From Gemmatimonadota bacterium (GTDB lineage: Bacteria > Gemmatimonadota > Gemmatimonadetes > Longimicrobiales > Gaopeijiaceae), in assembly GCA_016209885.1 (NCBI GenBank), contig JACQVF010000006.1, forward strand, positions 60,523 through 124,522: 64,000 bases of DNA, given 5' to 3'. The notes beneath the pieces are model-generated. The model had not been told where the DNA came from and did not search any database. It worked only from the letters and a program-made list of their open reading frames with translations. Shown here piece by piece: positions 28,101 to 37,700 of this stretch. The position numbers and the translations under genes were made by a program. Every line of letters starts with the position of its first letter. Position 1 is the stretch's first letter.

Positions 28101-31100
28101 ACGAGCCCGGTGAGATATTGGCGGGTGAGCTCGCCGCCAGGGTCAGCCTCGAGGATGACCTCCTCGCGGATTGCCTGCAGACCGGTCCGGATCTCCGCCA
28201 GCATGAGCGCCAGCGCGTCCTCGCCCGGCGCGACGCGAAGGGCCGCCTCGGCATCGTGACCGAGGAGGTAGTAGAGTTCGTCCAGGGAGAACCCCGTGGA
28301 CCCCGTGGACCCCGGGGCGCGAACCTCCTCGACCGCCTCCAGGAACGCGAGGGCATCGGCCGTGCCGGCGAAGGGGTCGATCCCCACGAGGCCCCGGAAG
28401 CGCAGGGCGTCCGCCACGCTGGTACCCAGGGCCTTCGCGAGCGACACGATGCGGTAGAGGCGGGACAGCGTGTCCAGGTTGAGCTCCAGATCCCCGGCCG
28501 CCGTCTCCGCTCCCGTCGCCGCCGTCAGGTCGGCGGCGACCCGCTCCGCGGCGTCCGCCAGGTCTTCCGCGTCGACGCCGAGCGCGGCCTGGAGCTCGGC
28601 CTCGTAGTCCGTGAGCGGCGTGCCCAGGTGGTCGCTGTTGATCTCGTCGCGTGCCTCGTTCAGGGCGAAGGCCGATGCCTCGGGGTCCTCCACGACCGCG
28701 CGGTTCAGGAAGACCCGGTCGTAGAGGGGGGTCACCCGGTCGTCAGCGGTGTCGCGGTCCTCCTTCGTGTCCAGCGCCGCCCACCAGGAGAGGAGCGAGA
28801 CGAGCTCGATGCGGATCGCGTCGCGGATCCGCTGGATCTGCGCCAGGTCCAGCAACAGATCGTCATCCAGATCCTTCGCGCTCAGGGCCGTCAGCGCCTT
28901 GTCGAGCTCCAGCACGGTCCAGCCCAGCTTGCGCCACAAGCGGATGAACCGGCGGAGGCGGTCCAGCTCGTCGGCCGCCGGAGAGTCGCCGTCGGAGCGC
29001 ACCAGTCGCGCGGCGCTCACATCGCAGGTGGAGCCGGCCCACGCGATGCCAAGGGAGCGCCCGGAGTTCACAAAGTCCGAGTGGAGGAGGTCGAGGAGCT
29101 CCTCGAACTCGAGGCCCGCCCGCTCCAGGAGCGTCTCCACGGCGCTCAGCGCCTCCCGCCATTCCACACGGCCGTCGCTCCCCGAGGGGTTCTCGACCGT
29201 CTCGGCGTCGAAGCCCCAGAGCGCCCACGCCTCCTCACCCGCGTTGCCCGTTGCGAGCTGGCGCTCCAGCGGCGTGAGCCCCAGCACCTCGGCCGCGATC
29301 TCCAGGTCGCTCGGCTCCTCCTCCCGCTGGTACGCCTCCATGAGCCCGTACCGCTTCACGCCCAGGTGCTTCAGGTAGATTCGCGCCTGCGCCGCCCACA
29401 GGTCGAACGGCAGCCCGAACGGGTAGGTCGCCTTCGCCAGCACATCGTACGCCGCCCGGTTCAGGTACTCGGGGTTCGCCAACAGCTCGTCGGACTCGGC
29501 CGTGGTGACGTCGTGGGCCACCGTCTCCTCCCCGTGCAGCGCCGCCACCGCGTTCTCCAGCACCTCGTTCACCAGGTCCACGTAGGGGAGCGCGGTATTG
29601 GTGTTCTCGCACGAGAGCTCCAGCGTACCGATGTCGGGGCGCCGCGCCAGGAGCACGTCAACAGCGTCCCGCTCCTGGAGCCAGGCCAGCAGGTCCACCA
29701 GGTATGCGGCGGGGCTCAGAACCGAGCGACAGTCCTCGCACGCGCAGTAGTCCAGCGAGCCGAACAGCGTGCTGTAGTCCGGGACCTCGGTGAACTCGTC
29801 CGCGTCCGGAAGCGCCTGCATCACCGGGAGCTGCGGGCCCTGCATGGCCGCGGCGTAGCGGGCGTACACGGCGAGCGCCATGGAGGCCTGGGCGCGCGCC
29901 AGTCCGTAGACGCTCTGCGCCCGCTCCTCGCCGCCAAGCGCCTCGGCGTAGCGCGCCACGAAATCCCTGCGGCCGAGCCGCTGCACGCGCCGGGCCGAGT
30001 CGAGCCCTGCGTCCAGGAGCGCGCTCATAGCCCCATAACGGTCGTTGGCGGGCGCGATCCGGTAGGCCCGCTGGAGCGCCTTGAGGTCGCTCTTCAGCGC
30101 CTCCGTGTCGGAGATACCGCGGAGGTCGCTCCCCTCGTCCACCAGGATGGAAGTGATATGGCTGCGCTCGAAGTCGAACGTCGGGTTCTTCGTGAGGAAC
30201 CGGAGCACGTCCTTCTGCGCGGGATCCGCCCTCCTCCGGATCGCCTCCGTCACCGCGGTGGTGGGAAAGGCCGCCTCGAACTGGCGCACGAGTAGCTCGG
30301 CGTAGTTGAGCCAGCGCTCGTCGTCGCTGTCGCCCAGCACGCCGTCCGGCACGCCCACGGCCTCGCCGTCCACCTGCCCGCCGATGAGCTCGAGCCAGTC
30401 GTCCCGGTTGAGCCGGACGAGGTCCCGGGCCGACTTCGGGGCATGCCGTTGCTGGGCAGCCTTTACCAGCGGCGCGTGGTTGACGCTGAGGACGCCGAGC
30501 TGGAGGGCGAGCTGGATGCGCTCGACGGCTGCCTCGCCGAAGGCCTGGTCCTCGCGCAGCGAGCTCCAGAACTCCGCCGTGGAGCCGTCGTGCGCCAGGT
30601 AGCGCGAGACGAAGCCCTCGCGGCGGCGCGCGTCCACGCCGGCGCCATCGAGGAGGCGGCCGATGGAACGCGTGGTTTCGGCCGAAGCGCTCGCGCTGGC
30701 GGCTTGCTTCCGAAGTTCATCGGCCAGCGTCTCGGCCCCTTCGCCCACGGACCGCGAGACCACGTTGTCCTCCGCCGCCGCTACCAGCGCGCCCTTCACC
30801 CGGGACCGGCTCTGGGCGAGGAGGGAGCCCGGCGACGCCGGGCTTCCGACACGGAGCAGCCCGTAGATCGCCTCGTGGGAAAGGCCGGTCCGCTCCGCGA
30901 GGCGCGCGGCCGCCACGTACTTCCCCACGTGCTCCCGCTCGACCCCCGTCTTCTCCACCAGGAGCGCCACATCCTCGGTATCGAGGCCGGAGAGGTCCAC
31001 GTCCTCGAGGTGCGGCGACAGCGCCTCGTCGACCTGTGCAAACTCCGAGGCTCCGCGGTACCGCTCGTCCTCGACGGCAAGGTCGATCGTCTCCTCCTCC

Positions 31101-31696
31101 GACGCGGCGTAGCGCACGGTGGAGACGGCCAGCTCCTCACCCTCCCCGTCCAGCGCCCGGACGAACAGGTCGGGCGCGCCGGCGGCGAAGCCGTAGACGA
31201 TGCGATACGTGCCGCCAGCCCCGGTGGTGGCGCTGCCGAGGGCACGCTCGCTGCCGAGGGCGAGGTGGTAGGCGTGGACGGTGACGCCGACGACCGCCGT
31301 GCCGTCGGTGTGGAGGACGGTGCCCGACACGGTGAAGCCTTCCGCCTCGTCGCCCCCGTCCGGTCCCTCGCCGATCTCCCGGTCGGGCTGCGCTTCCACC
31401 GGAATGGTGACCAGAAAGCCCTGCGCGCTCGACTCCCACTCGATGGCTTCCTCCTTGACATCGAGCGGGCGGTCGCCGCTGAAAACCTTGAAGCTCACGG
31501 GTGGCGGAGATCGGAGCCGCGGGCCCGCTCCGGGAAGGGAGAGCTCTACCTGAAACTGACCATCGGCATCTGTCTCCGTACTGGCGAGCAGCCCCGTTTC
31601 GCGCGGTCGGGACGCCCAGAGCTCGACGCGAACGTCTGGCAGGCTCTCATGCGTCGCGCTGCTTCGAACCCGGCCGAAGATCTTCACTGCTGGCAT
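22130..31696 (-). CDS. tcA: Tc toxin subunit A (TcA), pore-forming translocation subunit
   Basis: 3188 residues from the ATG at 31696, seven bases after ACCTCC (GGAGGT on the coding strand). An ATG two codons earlier is only one base from that site. Residues 1-100 and 120-215 are two transthyretin/CarboxypepD-reg-like beta domains, which classical TcA proteins lack. The helical shell follows, with the family motif SPAAYLVDLLAWL, LLARRPDIGTLEL and NTALPYVDLVNE at about 650-730. A neuraminidase-like/ABC-toxin N block is at about 1585-1770 (VQLFVQRCFLNLE, RRLMLFWPVFTE). The segment around 2140-2370 (YNWELFFHAPFLIAERL, KIFDPMNC) is typical. Residues about 2460-2785 form the long coiled coils of the pore domain. 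The rest is the TcB-binding domain (FDLDFPGHYLRRIKSVSLTI). The protein would form a pentameric syringe-like channel. It lies 39 bases after the TcB-TcC gene. The frame is open throughout 9.5 kb. Confidence 0.92.
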   Translation of the reverse strand: MPAVKIFGRVRSSATHESLPDVRVELWASRPRETGLLASTETDADGQFQVELSLPGAGPRLRSPPPVSFKVFSGDRPLDVKEEAIEWESSAQGFLVTIPVEAQPDREIGEGPDGGDEAEGFTVSGTVLHTDGTAVVGVTVHAYHLALGSERALGSATTGAGGTYRIVYGFAAGAPDLFVRALDGEGEELAVSTVRYAASEEETIDLAVEDERYRGASEFAQVDEALSPHLEDVDLSGLDTEDVALLVEKTGVEREHVGKYVAAARLAERTGLSHEAIYGLLRVGSPASPGSLLAQSRSRVKGALVAAAEDNVVSRSVGEGAETLADELRKQAASASASAETTRSIGRLLDGAGVDARRREGFVSRYLAHDGSTAEFWSSLREDQAFGEAAVERIQLALQLGVLSVNHAPLVKAAQQRHAPKSARDLVRLNRDDWLELIGGQVDGEAVGVPDGVLGDSDDERWLNYAELLVRQFEAAFPTTAVTEAIRRRADPAQKDVLRFLTKNPTFDFERSHITSILVDEGSDLRGISDTEALKSDLKALQRAYRIAPANDRYGAMSALLDAGLDSARRVQRLGRRDFVARYAEALGGEERAQSVYGLARAQASMALAVYARYAAAMQGPQLPVMQALPDADEFTEVPDYSTLFGSLDYCACEDCRSVLSPAAYLVDLLAWLQERDAVDVLLARRPDIGTLELSCENTNTALPYVDLVNEVLENAVAALHGEETVAHDVTTAESDELLANPEYLNRAAYDVLAKATYPFGLPFDLWAAQARIYLKHLGVKRYGLMEAYQREEEPSDLEIAAEVLGLTPLERQLATGNAGEEAWALWGFDAETVENPSGSDGRVEWREALSAVETLLERAGLEFEELLDLLHSDFVNSGRSLGIAWAGSTCDVSAARLVRSDGDSPAADELDRLRRFIRLWRKLGWTVLELDKALTALSAKDLDDDLLLDLAQIQRIRDAIRIELVSLLSWWAALDTKEDRDTADDRVTPLYDRVFLNRAVVEDPEASAFALNEARDEINSDHLGTPLTDYEAELQAALGVDAEDLADAAERVAADLTAATGAETAAGDLELNLDTLSRLYRIVSLAKALGTSVADALRFRGLVGIDPFAGTADALAFLEAVEEVRAPGSTGSTGFSLDELYYLLGHDAEAALRVAPGEDALALMLAEIRTGLQAIREEVILEADPGGELTRQYLTGLVSGDDLDRVMAVVAGTSAQELAEQVSLLETHLGEFLDAAEATGKLVSADGMTVDGGTLAGEERYAYVLAPLVDHLVRIRSENLVTQKLAAAFELEVQAAEDLLEQRLASPSGAAANALAVFLADTFIYGPEETGDEEAAGSASGVDADLNAEDQPDAFAVLTLLDKIATFMDRLEIDFEEQTWLFEHGVALGLLDLTALPLEATSAGDRYAAWKGLVELLTLRDELPGSNPTLVELLDLLASAEGSATALDDFFTQLANRTGWAEEDIGYLADAFGYDAPEDFLDGQALLRLAECFEILGRVGVSGKIAHGWRAADLGSDDAAAILLAAKSRYEKDEWNPIARQLRDALREQQSTALVAYLVAQDHEVEDENDLYGKYLIDVEMSPCMLTSRIKQALASVQLFVQRCFLNLESGIELSSEDAEQWEWMKSYRVWEAARKVFLYPENWLEPDLRDDKSPFFEELEDALLQAEVTDDAVEEAFLQYLERLLEVSRLEIRGLYHQQETDADGTTDILHVFARTPGLPHRYFYRRREDASTWTPWEELETEIEGDHLIPVVHNRRLMLFWPVFTEAADENTPEGEAPEKYWEIQLAWSEYRDGAWSAKKVSEEALTTQALEEWYAKFTSTFLFRTSVEDERLVIRCICAHYGSGTEIGSFTFNDCDQTLEVEESYTSRTLVLPQNATNSYMGFLKPWWMSDAGLYLPAGQLDEDGELLASSVRQIDTLGTTPAKSRIAYPCQYDEFVSQSPFFTEDDRRTFFVAPAKTFVFSKVDSLLSGDRLQPEMLGRIYDAELYQPSLERAPEMELSGIPFYQSAAQSGLKARVVESATAAAASRAGTTLLSRLTQSTGTVTATASTAAVTATATDGASGGAASIASVLSPSSGSVRRRVEPDDAEAQALVLSNAVAVRAETLLRGTHELLFEAGSATTDPALMLSTDLRYRFSVFYHSFTCDFIREVRRHGVDGLLAPDEEGTAAELSRQQLVNPEFFESAYQPVADAVKQPYPYEDIDFEEGGAYAQYNWELFFHAPFLIAERLSDNQRFEEAMAWYHKIFDPMNCNLEYEVPARYWKVKPFLADADDSIQELLLLLAGDAEDAEAESARESLEAQVAAWRDDPFDPHVIAQLRPTAYQKAVVMKYLDNMISWGDYLFRQDTIETINEATQLYVLAAEILGDRPEEVPTTEDVPARSFNDLRDQLDVFSNALVELENLVFSPSSPADASETEPLPSLGEMLYFCIPHNANLLEYWNTVEDRLFKIRNCMNIEGVVRTLPLFEPPIEPGMLVRAVAAGVDLSSALSDLNAPLPHYRFGAMLAKAQALTASVRALGSALLAALEKKDAEALALLRSSHELSVLDAVREVKEQQVVEAKAAREALEESKAAVEARESYYQGLLDEGLLPEEKRQRDFLEAAKWPQLAGQLTSSLAANLALVPDADAGAEGAFSTPVIKFKFGGENLANNLNSAAQAMLAAASLLQTSSSVAEVKAGFLRREEEWTQQVTVAQKELAQLGKQIDAAKAREAIAERDLEAHDRQITNAKAVDLWMKQKFTSKDLYSWMASQISTLYFQSYQLAYDTAKRAERCYRHELAKPDASFVRYGHWDSLKKGLLAGERLQYDLERMEASYLENDAREYEITKHISLALLDPVALIQLRQEGSCYFNVAETVFDLDFPGHYLRRIKSVSLTIPCVAGPYSGLNGTLTLERSTIRASTSASSTETGAGYLRKQELDGDERFRDETGVSGSIVTSSGQNDSGVFEPSFGDPRYLPFERRGVISQWHLALSGAFPQFDPQSISDVIVHLRYTAREGGSALKQAAIDSITEALETVVAGSGETGLMQLFSARHEFPDAWHRFLYPADAATEQVLQLDLDRERFPYLFQDRQIQVGKVSVFLLLDDADEWEDGASLEVGVMWDETDLGKAGLRAETGQWGGHPVAVLETTGAQEPATLTFTVTEEQIAALPSALRTSLTVDGVEHPRLKPEAFNNLAVVVHYSVA

Positions 31697-31735
31697 GGCC
31701 ATTACCTCCGCTTCGCGCTCCGCGCCGATCCAGCA

Positions 31736-34700
31736 CTACTCCGCCGCCTTGCGCCCCCTGATGAGCTCCTCCACCACGTCGTACTCGTACTGAATTCCTT
31801 CGAAGGCGGCCTGATCCAGCATCAGCTCATCCACGGCCTCGAGGATCTCCCCTTCCGATTTCCCCTCGGCCAGCATCGTGTCGATGGTGTACTGGACGTA
31901 GGCGTCCTGATCTCGGCTCAACGCCGCAGCGGGGTCCGCGGCATCGAGCTGCTGGCGGGCCCGCGTGTTTCGGCCGCCATACGTCGGCGACGCTTCGCGG
32001 TGTGCGGACTCCTCGACGACGAAGGTGTTCGCCTCGTCGCGAACGAACCTGCGTTCCTCGGGGGTCGGGGGCGGCAGCCCCTCCTCCTGCAACCGCTGTT
32101 CGTACCGTCGTTGTTGCGCTGCATTGGAGAGCTGGTGGTCGGGTGTCAGCTTATCCCCGGGCACGCCCTGCTCGACCATCTCTCGATAGCCCCCCGACTG
32201 GCCTGCGCGGAGTTCCCTTGAGGCCGCCTGGCTCGCCATGGCGCGAGGCATGTTCCTGGCCTCGGCACGCACCAGGCCGCCTACCGCTCCCCTTGCAAGG
32301 GAAGCCCCACCCAGGCTCGCGTAGTCCAGCAGGGCGAAGCCCGCGTTAATGTTCCCTAGTTCCGCGTAGCCGGAGGCACGCAAAGTGGCTTCGAAATAAC
32401 CGGCGACGTCGCCTTCCATGAGGGCCGAAGCCCCCTCGCCCGCGCTCACGATCCACATATGGTAGTTGTGCAGGGCGTCTCGCGCGGGGCCGACCAGCGG
32501 AATGAAGCCGACCGGATCGACGCCGGTTTCCTCCATGAGCCGATGGAGCTCCTGCTGCTCCTGCTGGCTCATGGTGGCCTGTCTTCCCGACGGATCCCTC
32601 AGCCTGACAGGGTTGTTGTGCACGAAGGCATACCGGTTCATCCCGTCCGCGAGGTCCACGGGGTCCGGGCTGGTCCACCGGCCGAGCCAGCACGCGTAGT
32701 AGCGGGCGCCGTGGTAATAGAGTCCTGTCTCCTCGTCCTTCTCCTTACCGCTGTAGCGGTAGCGCTTCGCGGACACTTCTATGCTCGCGGACTCTGCATG
32801 CCAGCCGGTCCCACCAAAGGGGTGATACTCCTCATAGCTGATCAGCTTCGCTTCGCCGTCGAGTTCGAGGAGGGCGGACCCGAGGTGGTTGTCGAGCTGG
32901 GACCTGAGCCGGGACGCAGGTCCCTCGACCGCGCTTCCGCCATCTACGGTCTTGGTCTCGATCATGGCCACGCGACGAAGCTCATCGACCACGTGGAGCG
33001 TCTGGCGTTCCAGCTCCAGGCGTCCGGCGACCCAGTTGCGATAGATCTCGAAGCCGTCGACGTAGATGCGCTCTTCGACGCCCGCACCACGGCGCACCGT
33101 CTTGCGAATCCGCCGCCCGTCGGCGTCGTAGTCGTAGACCGCGTCGTCACCGTTGCCGAGATCGACGCGGTGCATCTGGTCACGGAAGTCGGGCTCGATC
33201 CCGGGCAGGTGTGGCATCGCTACCATCGACCCACGGGCATCGTACGTGTATCGGGCGGAAAAGACGCCGTCCGCATCACCGGAGAGGCTTGTGCCGAGGA
33301 GGCGGTTGCTGTCAGAAGCCGTCTCGTAGCGCCGCCTCCAGAGGGTCGGCCCGTGATCCAGGTGGCCTGCGCTGTTCAAGGCCGCACCCTCGAAGTGCGC
33401 CACCTCCAGAAGGTTGCCGACGGGGTCGTAGAGGTACGTCTCGGTGTACGCGCGGACCGCCGTACCGTCGTTGGGGTGCGGCAGCCCACCTCTCAACGGG
33501 TCGGTCGCGGCGGGCTGGCCAAGCGACACGTGCTCCCGCCCGGACGCCTCGGTGAGACGGTAGAGCGCATCGTACACGTAGGACGCGCCGGGCTCGACTC
33601 GAGCGTTGGCGAAGAAGAGGGTGTCCTGCGCCTCATCGCGCATCCGTGTGATGTTGCCGACGGGATCGTAGGTGTAGTGGAGCGATTGCAGCGTGTCCTG
33701 TCCTTCGGTATCGCCTGGCCGCGTGGTGTGGACGCCGGTGAGGCGGAAAGTCTTGGCATCGTACGTGTAGCTGGTCCTCACGCCATTACCGTAGGCGATG
33801 GACTCGCGCTCGCCACGGGCGTTGTACGTGACTCCCGTGACGAAGGCCGTCTCCTCGCTCGCCCCGCGGATGCGAACCCGAATCGTGCCGAGGAGCCCCC
33901 TCTCGTTGTAGGCGAAGGACAGTACGGAGCCGTCCGGGGCGGTGAGGGACACCTTGCGGTTCAAAGCATCGAAGCCGGTCTCGGTGCGAAACTCCTCGGA
34001 GTCGAGTGCGGTCTGTGTATCCGCCAGGAGGGCCTCCTGCCGTCCGAGCTCTTCCAGCGCAGACCAGTCGACCGGGGCCTCTCTGTCACTCAGGAGACGG
34101 CGGCTCGTCCTGATCAGGTTGCCCTTGAAGTCATAAGCGCCGTCGGTCCGGAGGCCGGCACCGTCGAACTGCAGAGCCAGTCGACCGCGGAGATTCGCGG
34201 CCGGATCGGCGTCCTCGAGCGCGTCACCGTACACCTTTAGCTCGGCGAGCCGCTCTCCGTCCCCCTCGTCCACCCAGAGGTGCGTCCGCCGCCGGAGCCC
34301 ATCGTACCCATGTCGAAGCGCCGAGCCGCCGCTGCGCCACGTACGTACGGGCTGACCCGTGGCGTCGGGAAGCACCCAGGTCTCCCCGGCATCCACGCTC
34401 CGCGTGTGCAGCGTGCGTCCCAGCAGGTCGAACGTTTGCTCGAGGGTTGCAACGCCGCGGGCGTCGGTTAGCACCCGCGCGTTGCCCTGGATGTCGAGAC
34501 GAACGCGAGTGGAGACGTGCTCGCCCGCCGCCAACCGCCGTTCGGTCAGGAACGGGCGACCGAGAGCATCGAGGTACAACGTGGTCGGCGTGTCGGCGTG
34601 CTCCGCCGCGAGCAGCGCGGTCCGCTGCTCGTCGGATCCCGGCGTCCCGTTCTTGCGAGTCACATACCACTCGCTGTCGAGGACCGTGTCGTTCTCGTCC

Positions 34701-37700
34701 CAGATCTCCTGTCGCCAGGGCTGGATCTCCACGCGGCGGAACGCGCCGTTCGGCAAGTCCGTGCGGATGTTTCGTCCCAGGGAATCGTAGTGAAACACGG
34801 GCGTTGCGCCCTGCTCGCGGGCCTCCGGCTCCCCCTCGTAACGCGCGTGGGCGGCGAAGTACGGTTCGTACTGTCTGACGACGTCACCTTTGTTGTTCAG
34901 AATCCGGCGGCCGGTGCCGATCCAGCGATCGTCCACCCAGGTCCCGTCGGCTAGCGTGCCGGGCTCGCCCCGGACTTTTGTGAGCGCGTTGTTCCCGAAG
35001 CCGTCGGCGTACGTGTACGTCTCCAGATATCGCGAATTCTCTCTGCCGTGTCGCTCCTTCGTTCTTACGTGCGCGTAGTTGGGCTCGCCGTGCCACGCCC
35101 AGTTGTGAAGCTGGTACTCGAAGCTTGTCGTAGGGTCGTCCCCGGTGTCTCCCTCGCCCTCCCCGTTCTTCCCCATGACCGCGATCCACACCACCATGCC
35201 GAGGGCGTCGAAGCCCACAGCCGTCCGGTTGCCATTCGCGTCCTCGAGTTGCGTCGGCTGCAGCACCCGGTAGTCGTTCAGCACGGCGGCGGCGTTGTCG
35301 GCGGGATCGATGACCCGCGTCGGCAGAAGATCGTACTCGTCGTGCTCCGACCGATACCGGTTGGCGAAGGGGTCCATGAAGGAGATCGGCTGGCAGAAGT
35401 GGGCGGCCGCATATTCGCCAGGGCTCTCGGCGTCCGCAGGCGCATATTCGTGGCGCCCTGACCTCACCCACCAGGCGCCGTCCCCGTCGTCGCTGAAAAG
35501 CTCGTATCCGGCTTCCTGGCGGATGGCATCGGATTCTTCCGCGGACAGGCGCTCCCGGTGGACTCCCGCAACGAGTCCAGCTGTGAGTGCGAGGCGATAG
35601 CTCTCGTAGACGAGAGCCCGCCGCCCCAGCATCGGGCCGAAAGGCCATGGGCCCGTGAGATCGTCGTTCCAGAACAGCGTTCGGCTGTGCGCAATGAGTC
35701 GGCGCTGGGGCGTGTCGCCCGCGGAGTCGGGCTCCGTCTCGTAGGGGATCTCCTCGGCGGCGAGGAATGCGGCGCGCAGCCCGGCCGGCGTCAGCAACTC
35801 TGCATCCGTGATCGCGGCGCCGCGGGGGCCGGTGATCTCGTAGCTGCGCGCTTCGTACGGGAGGCCGACGTGGCAGCCTTCCTGGTCCGTCTGGTTGATG
35901 AACGAGGTCTCGGTCACGGTGATCCTGGTCACCCCCTGCTCGGGCTCTTCCGGATCTCGGTGCGCATATGCGATGCGTGCAGATCTCGTCACGTTCGCAA
36001 AGTCGTCGAAATCCAGCGTGAGCTCGTGGGTGACCCTCGGGAGCAGCCGTCCGGCTTCGCCCCGGAAACGGTCATAGTGGTATCTCAGAGTCTCGGCCGG
36101 CACGGCGATGAACACCGCGTGGTGTCGGTCCGTGCTCGGCTGTAGCCGGCGCAGGTGATAATTGCGCTCGATGACGAGGTATGGATCAGCGGCAGCCTCG
36201 GAGTCGTCCTCGGCGTAGACCTCCTCGCGCAGCATTCGGCCCTTCAATGCACGGCAAGCCTCGCGCTCCTCCTGAGCCGTGAGTCCTTCCGGAAGGACCG
36301 TGTCGGGTAGATCCCCCGCGTTTTCGTCCCCGGCGAAGTACTCGTCGACATAGTGGCGGCTGATCGTGTCGGCCTGGCTCCAGGCGCCCGTGTGATACCA
36401 CGTCCCGGTGTACGTCGGCGGGACGAAGTGTTCCTGGTCACCGTTGGCGACACTCGCGCCATCGCCATCGCCTTCGGCGTTGAACGCGTCGTAATCCTCG
36501 GAGTCCCAATGCTCGACGTAGCCGAAGCCCCGGAACTCGCGGTCCTCGCCGTCGAAATACCCGTCGTGCCACCGATACCGCGTACTGAACTTGGTCCCGG
36601 TGACGCCATCCCAGCGCACGACCCGCTCCAGCACATGCACCGGGAACGGCAGCCGCGTGACCCACGGCCGGCCGGCCTTGCGGTCCGCCAGGCAGAACTT
36701 CGTGGACGGCGCGTACTCGAGACGCGTCTCGCGGCCCAGGTTGTTCCGGATCTCGGTCAGGAGGTGAGGCTTGCCTTCGCCCATGAGGTGCACGTAGCGG
36801 AGCGGCTCGCGCGCCCTTCCCGGCAGCGGCGAAGACCACACCAGGCACGCGGTCCCGTCGCCAAGCAGGTCGGCCACCCGCACGTCGGTCAGACTGTCGG
36901 TCCCCGGGATCCGGCTCAGCTCGCGGACCTCGGCGAAGCCGTTGCCGGACTGGTTGAACCAGATGCGGACGGCGTCGCGGGCGAGGTAGAGGATGTCCGT
37001 AGTGCCGGACCCATCGATGTCGGCCAGGCGGATGCGGCGGGCGTCGAACTGGTCCGGCGCGTCGAACCACGGGGAGCCGGCCATGACGATCTTCGCACCG
37101 AAGCGGCCGTGGCCCAGGTTCGGCCAATAGCATACGGAGCCGTTGCGGATGCGGACGATGTCCGCCAGCCCGTCGCCGCTCATGTCGGCCAGGAACACGG
37201 ACTCGCCTTCGCTCGAGAAGACTGCCGTCGGGCCACGCTCCTCGTCCTTCTCCTTGCGGACGATGACAGCGGCGGCGAACCCCTTCTTCGCCAGCGACGA
37301 ATACCAGCGAAGGACCTCGTCCTCGGTGATAAGCACGTCCGCGTGGCCGTCGCCGTCCAGGTCCACGAGCCGAAGATCGGGATCCTGCCAGTCCAGCGCC
37401 GGTACGGACTGGAACGGCTGGAACCGCCCCCAGCGGCCGTCAGCGCCCCGCTCCTGGTAGCCCGCCACGCCTTCGCCCAGGAGTACCAGATCCAGCTTGC
37501 CGTCGCCGGCCAGATCCAGGAGCTGCGCGCCCGCGGCGGCACGGGCTGCGGTCGGGCGGCTCGCCACCTGGGCGGCGGGAGCGAAGCGGGCCCGGGGGGG
37601 ATCCTCGTCGTGGTCCACGTCGTTCCGCTTGTAGAGCCACCCGCCTCCCTGCTCGGCCAGGAGCCCGACCGCGCCCTCCCCGTCGAGATCGACCCACTGG

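Noticed and set aside
28292..28309. Tandem CCCCGTGGA repeat inside tcA
   Set aside because: It encodes a short G-S-T-G-S-T linker in frame and is only two units long; no separate meaning.
24389..30295. Open frames of 500-760 residues on the plus strand within tcA
   Set aside because: They are leucine/arginine/glutamate-rich reverse-strand shadows of the toxin gene, with no recognisable motifs.
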